Part shown: positions 39,471 to 48,936 of the stretch, piece after piece | Numbering within the stretch: the first letter of the stretch is position 1 | Layout of the letters: every line of letters begins with the position of its first letter | From: Actinomycetes bacterium | Lineage (GTDB): Bacteria > Actinomycetota > Actinomycetes > JAHEKZ01 | DNA length: 64,000 nucleotides | Assembly: GCA_027118455.1 (NCBI GenBank) | Contig: JAJAYZ010000085.1 | Location: 36,879-100,878, forward strand | Reading direction: 5' to 3' | The notes under the pieces: model-generated | The model's input: only the letters and a program-made list of their open reading frames with translations | What the model was told of the DNA's origin: nothing | The model's database searches: none | Made by a program: the position numbers and the translations under genes

Positions 39471-40333
39471 AGCGGCTCCTTCGAGAGTGAGGCGTCCTTG
39501 TTCGCAAGCGTGACGCCAGCGCTTGCTGTAGTCACCATGCCAAGCGCGACGAGTTCTTGTACGCCAAGGCTCTGGTCGAGGATAACCAGCCCCGATATCG
39601 AAGCGGCCGCAGGTTGCAGGCTCATCAAGACGCCAAAGACCCGCGTCGGGATCCGCCTGAGTGCCGTCAGCTCGAGCCCGTACGGGATGATCGTTGACAT
39701 CAGCGCAACCACAGTGACCCCAATGAGCAGCGACGGGTCGTCTACTGCAGCCGTGGCCTGCGCCGCGCCAAAGGGCAGAACGAGCACGGCTGCGAACACC
39801 AGAGCAACGGCCAGGCCATCGACTCCAGGCAGCACCTGACCCACGCGAGCGCTGGACACGATGTAGCCAGCCCAGAAGAGCCCAGCTGTGAAGGCAAGCA
39901 GCAGCCCCAAGCCGTTGATGTCTCCACTCGCCGCCTGCGCTCCCAAGATGACGACGCCGCCCCCGGCGAGCACGACCCACGCGAAGTCGAGCGGCCGGCG
40001 GGTCTGCACCAGCGCCAGGAGCAGCGGGCCCATGAACTCGACCGTCACGGCAACGCCTAGCGGGACCAGGGCGAGCGAGGAGTAGAAGACCAGGTTCATG
40101 CCAGCAAGCGCGAAACCGAGGAGGGCAGCGGCTGCCCACTGAGGCCGCGTCCATGACCGCACCGATGGGCGGAGAATCACAAGCAACACGACCGCAGCGA
40201 TCACCAAACGCAGCAGGGCCGTACCGGCCACCCCCAGGTCGTCGAAGAGGGTCCGCGCGATGGCAGCACCGGTCTGAACGCAAGCGATCGCGGTAATGAC
40301 GAGCAGCGGCGCGGGTACCCGTTCGCGGCTCAC
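39467..40333 (-). CDS. EamA family drug/metabolite exporter (RhtA-like)
   Basis: A 288-residue membrane protein with two EamA repeats and about ten helices; conserved segments are YSSLALVPLGVAVTVEF and LMSLQPAAASISGLVIL. GTG start at 40333 is the earliest that fits the first helix. It is translationally coupled to the SDR downstream. RhtA relatives export amino acids, but the substrate here is unproven. Confidence 0.85.
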   Translation of the reverse strand: MSRERVPAPLLVITAIACVQTGAAIARTLFDDLGVAGTALLRLVIAAVVLLVILRPSVRSWTRPQWAAAALLGFALAGMNLVFYSSLALVPLGVAVTVEFMGPLLLALVQTRRPLDFAWVVLAGGGVVILGAQAASGDINGLGLLLAFTAGLFWAGYIVSSARVGQVLPGVDGLAVALVFAAVLVLPFGAAQATAAVDDPSLLIGVTVVALMSTIIPYGLELTALRRIPTRVFGVLMSLQPAAASISGLVILDQSLGVQELVALGMVTTASAGVTLANKDASLSKEPL

Positions 40334-40453
40334 TCTGCGCAGCCTGGCACACGCTCGTGGGACATCATGTTTCAGATGCGACCTTGGGCACCGCCCGGGG
40401 CCAGCGATCTGGTGGGATACAGGGATCACACCCCGACGTTCCTGGAGCCAACC

Positions 40454-41755
40454 TTGAGCACACCTGCCCCCACAGCCGCAGTGGTCGGCGCGGGAATCAT
40501 CGGCTGCTCAATCGCGCTCGAGCTGTCTCGCCGCGGTTGGGACGTCACCGTGGTCGACAAGGGGTCGACACCTGGTTGCGGTTCCACCAGCGCCTCATCG
40601 GCGATGGTCCGGTTCAACTACGACAACCTGCAGGAGGCCGTGCTCGCGTGGGAGTCGTACGCCCGATGGGTTGAGTGGGGCAAGCACCTCGGCGTCGAAG
40701 ACCCAGCTGGGTTGGCCACCTATGTCCGCACCGGGCTGCTGGTGCTCGACGGCGAACTGCTCGACCGGTCTCTCGAACTCGGCCACATGGACACCCTCGG
40801 TATTCCTTATGAGTCGGTGACGGCAGCGCAGATCCGCGAGCAGCACCCCGCGCTGGACCCAGCCCGAATCGGGCCAGCAACCCGCGTTGAGGACGAGCAC
40901 TTCTGGGACGACCCCACCGGCGAGATCGGTGGCTTCGTCCAACACGACTCCGGATTCGTCAACGATGCGACGTTGGCCGCCCACAACCTGGCCTACGCCG
41001 CCGAGCAGTCGGGGGCCACTTTCCGCTGGCGCTCGCAGGTGGTCGAGGTGCTTCGCGACGGCAACAGCGTCTCAGGCGTCCGGCTCGCCGAGGGTGCCAA
41101 CGTGAACGCCTCGGTGGTCGTCAACGCTGCCGGCCCTTGGTCGGTGGCCCTCAACACGATGGCTGGCGTGCTGGACGACTTCAGCACGTCGACGCGAGCC
41201 ACCGAACAAGAGGTCATCTCCGTCCCGGCGCCTGCCGGATTCAACCTCGACGACGGCGGCACCGGCGTCCACGACCCCGACTTCGGCACCTACTTCAGGC
41301 CACATCCGGGGGGCACGATCATCGTTGGCAGCTTCGAGGCTCCCTGTGACCCGCTGATACTGGTCGACGACGCCGATGACGTGCGGACGTCGCCATCGCC
41401 GGAGAACTGGGAGGTGCAGAGTCTGCGACTCGCGCGGCGACTTCCCGACCTCCACGTGCCAGGGCAGAAGTCTGGTGTGGTCAGCGCCTACGACATCACT
41501 GACGACTGGATCCCGATCTACGACAAGACGTCGCTGGGCGGCTACTACGTCGCCATCGGCACCAGCGGTCACCAGTTCAAGGCGGCCCCGTTCGTCGGTG
41601 TAGCAATGGCCGAGCTGATCGGCGCCGTCGAGGGTGGCCACGATCATGACAGTGACCCCGTGGTCGTCAGGGGCAAGTACACCGGGGTTGACCTCGAGCT
41701 CGGATTCTTCTCTCGCCGCCGCGAGGTGCACCTGCACCGGCAGCTGGTCGACTGA
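40454..41755 (+). CDS. FAD-dependent oxidoreductase (DAO/sarcosine-oxidase-like)
   Basis: About 433 residues with the FAD loop AVVGAGIIGCSIALELSRRG, CGSTSASSAMVRFNYD, and the C-terminal substrate block YVAIGTSGHQFKAAPFVG. I chose TTG 40454, which follows a GGAG and places the cofactor motif at residue ~9; ATG 40367 or 40376 would add a tail of 26-29 residues. Its stop overlaps the next start (TGATG), so it forms a unit with the GcvT-domain dehydrogenase. It likely oxidises an N-methyl or imino/amino acid, with the companion handling the next step. Confidence 0.84.
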   Translation: MSTPAPTAAVVGAGIIGCSIALELSRRGWDVTVVDKGSTPGCGSTSASSAMVRFNYDNLQEAVLAWESYARWVEWGKHLGVEDPAGLATYVRTGLLVLDGELLDRSLELGHMDTLGIPYESVTAAQIREQHPALDPARIGPATRVEDEHFWDDPTGEIGGFVQHDSGFVNDATLAAHNLAYAAEQSGATFRWRSQVVEVLRDGNSVSGVRLAEGANVNASVVVNAAGPWSVALNTMAGVLDDFSTSTRATEQEVISVPAPAGFNLDDGGTGVHDPDFGTYFRPHPGGTIIVGSFEAPCDPLILVDDADDVRTSPSPENWEVQSLRLARRLPDLHVPGQKSGVVSAYDITDDWIPIYDKTSLGGYYVAIGTSGHQFKAAPFVGVAMAELIGAVEGGHDHDSDPVVVRGKYTGVDLELGFFSRRREVHLHRQLVD

Positions 41756-44190
41756 TGCAGGACCAGTACCGCGTCGTCGTCATCGGCGGCGGGATCGTCG
41801 GATGCAGCATCCTCTACCACCTGACTCTGCGCGGCGTTACCAACGTCGCACTGATCGAACGCGGCGAGCTCACCGCCGGCTCCAGCTGGCACGCGGCCGG
41901 TGGCTTTCACGCAATCAACTCCGATCCGGTGATTGCGCGGCTACAGGCATACACCATCGGCATGTACCGCACCGTTGAGAAAGAGAGCGGTCAGAGCGCT
42001 GGACTGCACCTGACCGGGGGTATCGAGCTGGCCGGGACGCCAGAACGCGCCGAGTGGCTGAAGGCCGAGCTCGCCTGGCACCGATACATGGGCAACGACG
42101 AGGCGTACCTGCTCTCCCCCGATGAGGCAGCCGAGATGGTGCCGATCATCGACCCCACCGGCCTCACCGGCGCGCTGTTCGACCCACACGAAGGAAACCT
42201 CGACCCACACGGCTCCACTCACGCGTATGCAGGTGCCGCCCGAAAGCGGGGCGCCGAGGTGATCCAGCACAACAGGGTGCTGTCGATCACCCAGCAACCA
42301 GGCGGTGAGTGGCTGCTGGCGACCGAGCAGGGCCCCATCCGCGCTGAGCACGTCGTCAACGCCGGCGGGCTGTGGGCGCGTCAGGTCGGTCGCATGGTCG
42401 GCCTTGAGCTACCCCTCATCCCGATGCAGCACCACTTCCTGGTAACCGAAGACGTGCCAGAGGTCGCCGCGCTTACCCGACCGATGCCGGCAGTCACCGA
42501 TCTCGAAGGCTTCACCTACCTGCAGCGCGAGCAGAACGGCGTTCTGCTCGGCGTCTACGAGCGCAACCCCAAGCACTGGCTCGCCGACGGCCCCGGCTGG
42601 GACTACGGCATGGAGCTGATCCCCGCAGAGGTCGACCGCATCGCGCCAGAGCTCTCGATCGGCTTCGAACGATTCCCTGCGCTGCAGCGCGTTGGTATCA
42701 AGCGCTGGGTCAACGGCGGGATCACGTTCACCCCCGACGGCAACCCGCTCGTCGGTCCCGTTCCTGGACGCCGCAATTTCTGGTCGGCGTGCGGAGTGAT
42801 GGCGGGCTTCTCACAGGGCGCCGGCATCGGTCTTGCTCTCGCCAACTGGATCGTCGACGGCGACCCAGGCGACGACGTCTTCGGTATGGACATCACTCGC
42901 TTCGGCCCTTTCGCCACCGACGACTCCTATCTGCGCGCAACCACGGCACAGTTCTACGCTCGTCGGTTCCTGATCGCGTACCCGAACGAAGAGCTACCGG
43001 CAGGACGTCCGCTCAAGACGTCGCCGGTCTACCCCGACCTTGTGGACGCCGGCGCTCGCTGCAGCGCCGTCTACGGTCTCGAGGTCGCTCAGTACTTCGC
43101 GCCGAGTCCTGAGTTTGAGGAGAACCTCACCTGGCGCCGCTCGAACGCCCACGAGATCGTCGGAGAGGAAGTTGCTGCCACGCGTAGGGCGGCCGGGTTG
43201 TACGAGACCACGGCCTACGCCCGCTACGAGGTCACCGGAACAGGCGCAGCAGCCTGGCTCGACCACATGATGGCTTCCGCGCTTCCAGCAGTTGGCCGCA
43301 TCAAGCTGGCGCCGATGCTCAACCGTCGCGGCCATCTCATGGGCGACCTCACCGTCGGCCGGCTCAGTGAGGAGCGCTTCTGGATCACCGGCTCCTACTA
43401 CCTGCAGGAGTGGCACCAGCGATGGTTCTCCGAGCACCTTGCCACTGACGGCAGCGTGCAGATCACCAATCTCTGCGATGACTGGTGCGGCTTCTCGCTA
43501 TCCGGCCCCAAGTCGCGAGAGATCCTGCAACAGCTCGTCGACATCGACCTCAGCCATCCTGCTGTCCCGTTCCTATCGATCCGGGAAGCGAGGGCCGCGG
43601 GCACCGACGCGGTGCTCGGACGGATCTCGCTGACCGGAGAGCTGGGCTACGAGGTCACCGTGCCGGCCTCGCAGCAACGCACGCTGCTTGCCGCGCTTCG
43701 CAGGGCAGGTGAGCCACTTGGCATGCGGCTTATCGGCGACCGCGCCATCGACAGCCTCCGCCTGGAGAAGGGCTACGGCATCTGGTCTACGGAGTTCACC
43801 CAGGCGTACACACCGGCCATGTCCGGCCTCGATCACTTCGTTGCCTTCGACAAAGAAGGATTCGTGGGACGTGACGCCGTGCTTGCCGCGCGTGCGGCTT
43901 GCCCTGATCGGCGCCTGGCACTCCTGTCCATCGATTCAGACGATGCTGACGCCTCCGGCGACGAAGGTGTCTGGCTCGACGGCAAGCTCGCCGGCTTCAC
44001 GACGTCTGGTGCCTACGGACATCATGTTGGCCAAAGCCTGGCTCTTGCCTACGTCGACTCGGCCCTCGTGGAGATCGCAGCAGGCGGAGCCACGGTGACT
44101 CTGTCCGTTGACGTGGTGGGAGAGCCGCGACCGGCTCGCATCCTCGCCGAGCCGCCCTACGACGCGACAGGCTCTCGCCTCCGCTCGTAG
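41755..44190 (+). CDS. GcvT-domain FAD dehydrogenase (dimethylglycine/sarcosine dehydrogenase-like)
   Basis: An 811-residue multidomain flavoenzyme: N-terminal DAO domain (VVVIGGGIVGCSILYHL, SSWHAAGGFHAINSD), a middle FAO_M region, then the folate-binding GcvT and GcvT-C domains (LCDDWCGFSLSGPKSREIL, GRISLTGELGYEVTV, KGYGIWSTEFTQ, KEGFVGRDAV). The family demethylates N-methylglycines or related betaine products and passes the one-carbon unit to tetrahydrofolate. Start is immediate on the previous stop. Substrate remains open: dimethylglycine, sarcosine, N-methylproline or similar. Confidence 0.9.
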   Translation: MQDQYRVVVIGGGIVGCSILYHLTLRGVTNVALIERGELTAGSSWHAAGGFHAINSDPVIARLQAYTIGMYRTVEKESGQSAGLHLTGGIELAGTPERAEWLKAELAWHRYMGNDEAYLLSPDEAAEMVPIIDPTGLTGALFDPHEGNLDPHGSTHAYAGAARKRGAEVIQHNRVLSITQQPGGEWLLATEQGPIRAEHVVNAGGLWARQVGRMVGLELPLIPMQHHFLVTEDVPEVAALTRPMPAVTDLEGFTYLQREQNGVLLGVYERNPKHWLADGPGWDYGMELIPAEVDRIAPELSIGFERFPALQRVGIKRWVNGGITFTPDGNPLVGPVPGRRNFWSACGVMAGFSQGAGIGLALANWIVDGDPGDDVFGMDITRFGPFATDDSYLRATTAQFYARRFLIAYPNEELPAGRPLKTSPVYPDLVDAGARCSAVYGLEVAQYFAPSPEFEENLTWRRSNAHEIVGEEVAATRRAAGLYETTAYARYEVTGTGAAAWLDHMMASALPAVGRIKLAPMLNRRGHLMGDLTVGRLSEERFWITGSYYLQEWHQRWFSEHLATDGSVQITNLCDDWCGFSLSGPKSREILQQLVDIDLSHPAVPFLSIREARAAGTDAVLGRISLTGELGYEVTVPASQQRTLLAALRRAGEPLGMRLIGDRAIDSLRLEKGYGIWSTEFTQAYTPAMSGLDHFVAFDKEGFVGRDAVLAARAACPDRRLALLSIDSDDADASGDEGVWLDGKLAGFTTSGAYGHHVGQSLALAYVDSALVEIAAGGATVTLSVDVVGEPRPARILAEPPYDATGSRLRS

Positions 44191-44213
44191 GAAGCCATCT
44201 CACGGTAGTCACT

Positions 44214-44278
44214 CAGGTGAGCGTTGGGTCCACCAGCCAGGGCCTCCGGGGTGCTCGGATGTACCGAACGCTCACCTG
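44214..44278. other. Perfect 12-bp inverted repeat in the gap between two genes
   Basis: CAGGTGAGCGTT (44214-44225) and AACGCTCACCTG (44267-44278) are perfectly complementary, separated by 41 nt. The stem would be stable in RNA and lies in the 220-nt gene gap between the GcvT-domain dehydrogenase and the downstream oxidoreductase. There is no U-tract, so it could be a regulatory RNA element, an operator pair, or a processing hairpin. Confidence 0.6.
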
Positions 44279-44410
44279 CTTTCAACGGGAGCACCCTGGC
44301 GGGGCGATCAAGGACGCGCGGTACGTCTGCCTATTGCAGCCCGAGATGGAGTCCGTCCACGTCCATCTGCCACGCTGGCGGGGACCGACCACTCAGTTGT
44401 AGGAGGACGT

Positions 44411-45346
44411 GTGAGGGCAGCAGTCGTCGAGGCTTTTGGCGAGCCGGGGGTTATCTCCGTTCGCGACGTTCCCATACCGGAGCCAGCGCAGGGCCAGATC
44501 CGCATCAAGGTCGTGGCTGCTGGCATCAACCCGGTCGACACCTACAACGCCAAGGACCCTTCCTGGGCTGGCATCGCGACTGGATGCATCCTCGGCTATG
44601 ACATCGCTGGCACCGTTGAGGCCGTTGGCCACGACGTGAGCTCCGATCTCATCGGACGCAACGTGATGGCGATGACTGCCTTCCCGCAAGGGCAGGGCGG
44701 CTACGCCGAGTACGCGGTTGTCGACGAGCCGCTCGCCGCCTACCTGCCCGATGACGCCGATCTCGTTGCGGCAGCGTCGGTCCCACTGGCAGCAGGAACA
44801 GCCTGGGAAGTCCTGGAGAAGCTGGAGCCAGCCGGACCGTTGATGCTCGTCATCGGCGGGAGTGGAGGCGTCGGGCTGTTCCTCATCCAGCTGGCAGCAG
44901 CACGCGGCGTCCACGTCGTTGCCATGGGTCAGGAACGGAGCCATGCAGTGATGCACGCGCACGGTGCAACTACCTGCGTCGACTACCGGTCACCGGACGC
45001 CATCGCGACAGCCGTCGACCTGGCCGGCGGCCCCTTCGACTCGATCGCCGAGCTTGTCGGCGGTCCGCTCACCGCTCTGGCGCAGCCGCACCTTCGTGAT
45101 GACGGCGTCATCGCGGCTATCGCCCCACCCGACCTTGCGATTGACGCTCTAATCGACGCCAACCAGTCACTGCACGGAATCCTCATCCGCGACAACAGCG
45201 AGCGTCTCCGCCATATGGCTGATCTCTTCAGCGGTGGCCACCTGCGAACACACGTCACCCGAGTGCTGCCGCTCGATGAGGTGGCCGAGGCTCACCGTCT
45301 GGTCGACTCCGGTGAAGCCGGCGGCAAGGTCGTTCTCACTCCGTAG
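44411..45346 (+). CDS. Quinone-oxidoreductase-like MDR family protein
   Basis: A 311-residue medium-chain reductase: VAAGINPVDTYNAKDPSW in the catalytic domain, GYDIAGTVEAVG, and the NADPH loop VIGGSGGVGLFLIQLA. No structural or catalytic zinc ligands are evident, matching the zinc-free quinone reductase group. GTG 44411 follows an excellent AGGAGG site; the longer upstream frame is not supported. It may supply or remove reducing equivalents for the neighbouring flavoenzymes, which is inference from position. Confidence 0.87.
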   Translation: MRAAVVEAFGEPGVISVRDVPIPEPAQGQIRIKVVAAGINPVDTYNAKDPSWAGIATGCILGYDIAGTVEAVGHDVSSDLIGRNVMAMTAFPQGQGGYAEYAVVDEPLAAYLPDDADLVAAASVPLAAGTAWEVLEKLEPAGPLMLVIGGSGGVGLFLIQLAAARGVHVVAMGQERSHAVMHAHGATTCVDYRSPDAIATAVDLAGGPFDSIAELVGGPLTALAQPHLRDDGVIAAIAPPDLAIDALIDANQSLHGILIRDNSERLRHMADLFSGGHLRTHVTRVLPLDEVAEAHRLVDSGEAGGKVVLTP

Positions 45347-45504
45347 CCGAGCGCCGGCCGTTGCCAAATCGAGGCGCAATCGATGCCGGGAAATGATTGA
45401 TCTCGGGCACCTAGCGTGTCTAGTGTGACGCGTCACTTGGCAACAAGTAATGAACGCCCCCAGCGCGGCCCAGTTCACCGAAGCACGCCGAAGGAGAACG
45501 CAGC

Positions 45505-47157
45505 ATGCCGGACTCACCTCTCATCGTCAGTCGGATCCCCGCGCTCACCGCCAGCCCTGTCAGTAGACGCCGGGTCCTCCAAGGCACCGGGATCACCGCT
45601 CTGGCAGCCCTCCTTGGCGCCTGCAGCAGCGGCTCCGACTCCTCACCCGATGCCCAGTCAACGGCTAACGCGGTCTCCAAGGAGATCGACACCCTCGCCG
45701 TGGGCTTCCCCGCATCGCTGTCCAACCTCTACCCGGGCAAAGAGGCGGGGATCGTGAACTACTACGTGGCCGCCCTGGTCGGCGAGGGGCTCGTGGCTCC
45801 TGACGGCACCGGGGTCCTTCAGCCCGCGCTGGCCAAGAGTTGGAAGCAGACCTCACCGACGACCTACGTCTACACCTTGCGCGACGACGCGATGTTTAGC
45901 GACGGGGTACCCGTCACGATCGACGATGTCATCTACTCGATCGGAATGGCCCAGGACAAGAAGATCTCGCCGAACATCGCCTACTACTGGGCCAACACCA
46001 AGTCCGTCGACAAGACAGCCGACAACGAGGTGACCATCACCTTGGACTCCCCCGACGTCGCCTTCGAGTGGGGACCCTGCGCCGCCAACGCCCTCTGGGT
46101 GACGTCTCAGGAGTTCGTTGAGTCCAACAACGGCGAGATCGGAACTCCCAGCACGCTGATCTACGGCACCGGCCCCTACAAGGTCACCAAGTTCGAACCA
46201 GACTCGATGGTCGAGCTCGAACGAGTCGACACCTGGTGGGGTGGTTCGGCTCCGGTCAAGACGGTCCGCATCGACTTCATCCCCGAAGAAGCAACGCGTC
46301 AGCTCGCCCGCCAACAGGGCGATATCGACATGGCGATCAACATCTCGCTCGACCAGGCGCAGGCCTGGGAAGACACCGAAGCCACCTCCGTCCTCTTCGC
46401 CCCGAACCGCAGCTACGTGGGGATCGACTTCTACTTCAAGGCCGCTCCGTTTGATGATATCCACGTCCGCAGGGCGATCGCCTACGCCTGCGACCGCGAA
46501 GCCTATGTGAACCAGTTGCTCGATGGTCACGGAGAGGCCGCAACAGCACTCACGACGCCCGAGCAAGTGGAGGGCGTATACGGCCCAGAGGGGGCACGCG
46601 AGGCACTGTCGGTCGTTCTCGACCTGCCCTACGATCTCGACGCAGCAAAGGCAGAGTTGGCTCTATCGAAGGTTCCGGACGGATTCACGACCAAGGTCGG
46701 CATCTCCAACAGCGCACCACAGGTCAGTGCTGCCTTCCAGGTTCTCAAGCAGGCGGTCGAACCGTTGGGCATCATCATCGAGATCGACGAGATGCCCGTG
46801 GAGCAGTGGTACGACACGATCGGGTCGAAGGATTGGGGGCTGGCCTACATGGACTACACCAGCACCACGGGCGACCCGGCCGAGATGTCCTCCTGGTTCC
46901 TCGGGCCGTACGGACCGGCTGGATACACCAACGATGAAGTCACCGCACTGATGGACAAGGTCATGAAGGAGACCGATCCTAAGAAGCGTGCGGACGCCCT
47001 GATCGAGGCACAGCGCGTTGCGATGGAAGACATCCCCTACATCCCACTGTGGTGGGGCGTAGCAGCAACGGCAATCGCCGACGAGTACACCATCGAGGAC
47101 TTTGGCTCCTACACGTTCGTCTCACCGTGGACGCCGCGCATCCTCACCAACGAGTGA
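45505..47157 (+). CDS. Peptide/nickel-type ABC transporter substrate-binding lipoprotein
   Basis: A 550-residue SBP_bac_5 family protein. A twin-arginine start (SRRRVLQGTGITALAALL) ends in the lipobox LLGAC, so it is probably exported folded and then lipid-anchored. ALAKSWKQTSPTTYVYTLRDDAMFSDG and VRRAIAYACDREAYV are family blocks. GGAG precedes ATG 45505. It leads a complete importer operon (two permeases, one fused double ATPase) and lies 158 nt after the MDR gene, so it may have its own promoter. Confidence 0.92.
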   Translation: MPDSPLIVSRIPALTASPVSRRRVLQGTGITALAALLGACSSGSDSSPDAQSTANAVSKEIDTLAVGFPASLSNLYPGKEAGIVNYYVAALVGEGLVAPDGTGVLQPALAKSWKQTSPTTYVYTLRDDAMFSDGVPVTIDDVIYSIGMAQDKKISPNIAYYWANTKSVDKTADNEVTITLDSPDVAFEWGPCAANALWVTSQEFVESNNGEIGTPSTLIYGTGPYKVTKFEPDSMVELERVDTWWGGSAPVKTVRIDFIPEEATRQLARQQGDIDMAINISLDQAQAWEDTEATSVLFAPNRSYVGIDFYFKAAPFDDIHVRRAIAYACDREAYVNQLLDGHGEAATALTTPEQVEGVYGPEGAREALSVVLDLPYDLDAAKAELALSKVPDGFTTKVGISNSAPQVSAAFQVLKQAVEPLGIIIEIDEMPVEQWYDTIGSKDWGLAYMDYTSTTGDPAEMSSWFLGPYGPAGYTNDEVTALMDKVMKETDPKKRADALIEAQRVAMEDIPYIPLWWGVAATAIADEYTIEDFGSYTFVSPWTPRILTNE

Positions 47158-47161
47158 GCTG

Positions 47162-48124
47162 ATGCTGTCCCAAGGATCACTCCTTAAGTTCACCCTGGGT
47201 CGGCTGCTGGCGACGGTAGCCCTGCTTCTCGCTGTGTCGTTCATCGTGTTCACCCTGCTTCAGCTGACGCCGGGCGACCCTGCTCGCAACCTGCTGGGCC
47301 CAAGGGCGTCCAGCCCCGAGGCGCTCGCCGAGATCCGCGATCAGTACAACCTGAACGAGCCCTTCGTCCGCCAGTACCTGCTGTGGCTCGGAGGAGTCGT
47401 CCAAGGAGACTTCGGCGATTCGATCCGCAGTGACGAGCCGGTGACCGCACTCTTGGCGAACCGCGTTCTGCTCACGATGCAGCTGGCCGCCTTGGCATTC
47501 GTGCTGACGCTGCTTGTTGCTGTGCCGCTCGGCATCGCTGCCGCATGGCGGGCGGGCGGCGCCATCGACCGCGGCGTCACGACAGGAGCCATCGTTGGGG
47601 TTGGCGCACCCTCGTACGCCGTTGGCCTTCTGCTGCTCTACGTCTTCGGAGTCAAGCTCGACGTCTTCCCGATCTACGGCAGTGGCGAGGGCGGGCTTGA
47701 CCGAATGTGGCACCTGTCGCTGCCGGCGGTCACGCTGGCCATCGGCGTCGGAGCACTGGTCTTCAAACTGACTCGCACTGCCGTCCTTGCTGAGCTCGAT
47801 CAGGACTACGTGGCCTTTGCCCAGAGCCGGGGGCTGTCGCGTCGCCAGATTCGCTCGATGGTGCTTCGTAACGCGATGCTGCCGATTGTCACGAGTCTCG
47901 GGCTGGTCTTTGCATTCCTGTTCGGTGGCACCATCCTCGTTGAAGTGACGTTCGCGTTGCAGGGCATCGGCTCGCTGCTGGCGGGCTCGGTCACCTTCAA
48001 GGACATTCCCGTTGTGCAGGCCATCACCTTGCTGACCGCGGCTGTGATCGCTCTCACGGCACTAGCTGTCGATCTATTCTCCTTCGCAGCTGACCCGAGG
48101 GTTCGCAGCCGGGCCGCCGCATGA
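47162..48124 (+). CDS. Peptide ABC transporter permease (DppB type)
   Basis: A 320-residue permease with the diagnostic N-terminal GRLLATVALLLAVSFIVFTL helix, TPGDPARNLLG and the cytoplasmic EAA-type loop FAQSRGLSRRQIRSMVLRNA. It starts 4 nt after the binding-protein stop and overlaps the next permease by 4 nt (ATGA). Confidence 0.93.
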   Translation: MLSQGSLLKFTLGRLLATVALLLAVSFIVFTLLQLTPGDPARNLLGPRASSPEALAEIRDQYNLNEPFVRQYLLWLGGVVQGDFGDSIRSDEPVTALLANRVLLTMQLAALAFVLTLLVAVPLGIAAAWRAGGAIDRGVTTGAIVGVGAPSYAVGLLLLYVFGVKLDVFPIYGSGEGGLDRMWHLSLPAVTLAIGVGALVFKLTRTAVLAELDQDYVAFAQSRGLSRRQIRSMVLRNAMLPIVTSLGLVFAFLFGGTILVEVTFALQGIGSLLAGSVTFKDIPVVQAITLLTAAVIALTALAVDLFSFAADPRVRSRAAA

Positions 48125-48936
48125 GACGCGTCCCGCTGACTCCCGCTCTGTGCGCCATTCCGTTGCTCATCATCTTGCTGTTTGCTATCGCTGGTGCCTG
48201 GATAGCACCCAACGCCACTGAGCAGAACGTGTTGCTGGGCGCAGTCCCAGCAGGATCTGAGGGCCACTTGTTCGGTACCGATCTGCTCGGCAGAGACATT
48301 CTCGGACTGAGCATTGCGGGGACGCGCTCGGCGGTGGTCGGGCCAGTGTTCATCGCGCTCGGTTCGATGTTGCTCGGGATGGTCTTGGGCACGGTGTCGG
48401 GCTACACGGGAGGATGGATCGACCTCCTTCTCACCAAGTACGCCGATCTCCTGCTCGCACTCCCGGTCACCCTCATCGCGCTCGTCGTGGCGGGCCTCAT
48501 CGATGGCGGCTACTGGGTCACGGTCCTGGTCCTGGTCGTCCTCTTTTCCCCCACCGATATTCGTCTGATGCGCAGCGCGGTCATGACACAGGCCACGCGA
48601 CCCTACATCGAGTCGGCGCGGGTACTGGGGCTCAGTCGGTGGCGGATCATGTTCCGGCACGTGCTGCCCAACGTCCTTCCGATCGCCTTCGCGACCATGT
48701 TGCTGAACGTCGCGTTCGCGCTTGTCGCCATGTCCGCCCTCTCCTTCCTCGGGCTTGGCGTCGGGCCCGGTGAGCCCGACTGGGGTCGGCAACTGAGCGA
48801 CGGCCGAGACCTGCTGAGTCAGAATGCGGCAGCGGTCATCGTTCCAGGGGTTCTCATCATCATCGCCGCCGCGACGATCAACCTGCTCGGTGACTGGCTG
48901 CAGGAACGCTTCAATGCAGAGGTAGGCGTTCGATGA
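48121..48936 (+). CDS. Peptide ABC transporter permease (DppC type)
   Basis: A 271-residue second permease of the importer. GTDLLGRDILGLSIAGTRSA is the DppC hallmark; the EAA loop reads SARVLGLSRWRIMFRHVLPN. Ends in an ATGA overlap with the ATPase gene, showing strict operon packing. Confidence 0.93.
   Translation: MRRVPLTPALCAIPLLIILLFAIAGAWIAPNATEQNVLLGAVPAGSEGHLFGTDLLGRDILGLSIAGTRSAVVGPVFIALGSMLLGMVLGTVSGYTGGWIDLLLTKYADLLLALPVTLIALVVAGLIDGGYWVTVLVLVVLFSPTDIRLMRSAVMTQATRPYIESARVLGLSRWRIMFRHVLPNVLPIAFATMLLNVAFALVAMSALSFLGLGVGPGEPDWGRQLSDGRDLLSQNAAAVIVPGVLIIIAAATINLLGDWLQERFNAEVGVR

Noticed and set aside
38550..40352. A 600-residue open frame containing the SDR as its C-terminal half
   Set aside because: The N-terminal half is low-complexity, Arg-rich and antisense-like to the EamA gene in another frame; the SDR has its own GTG at 39470.
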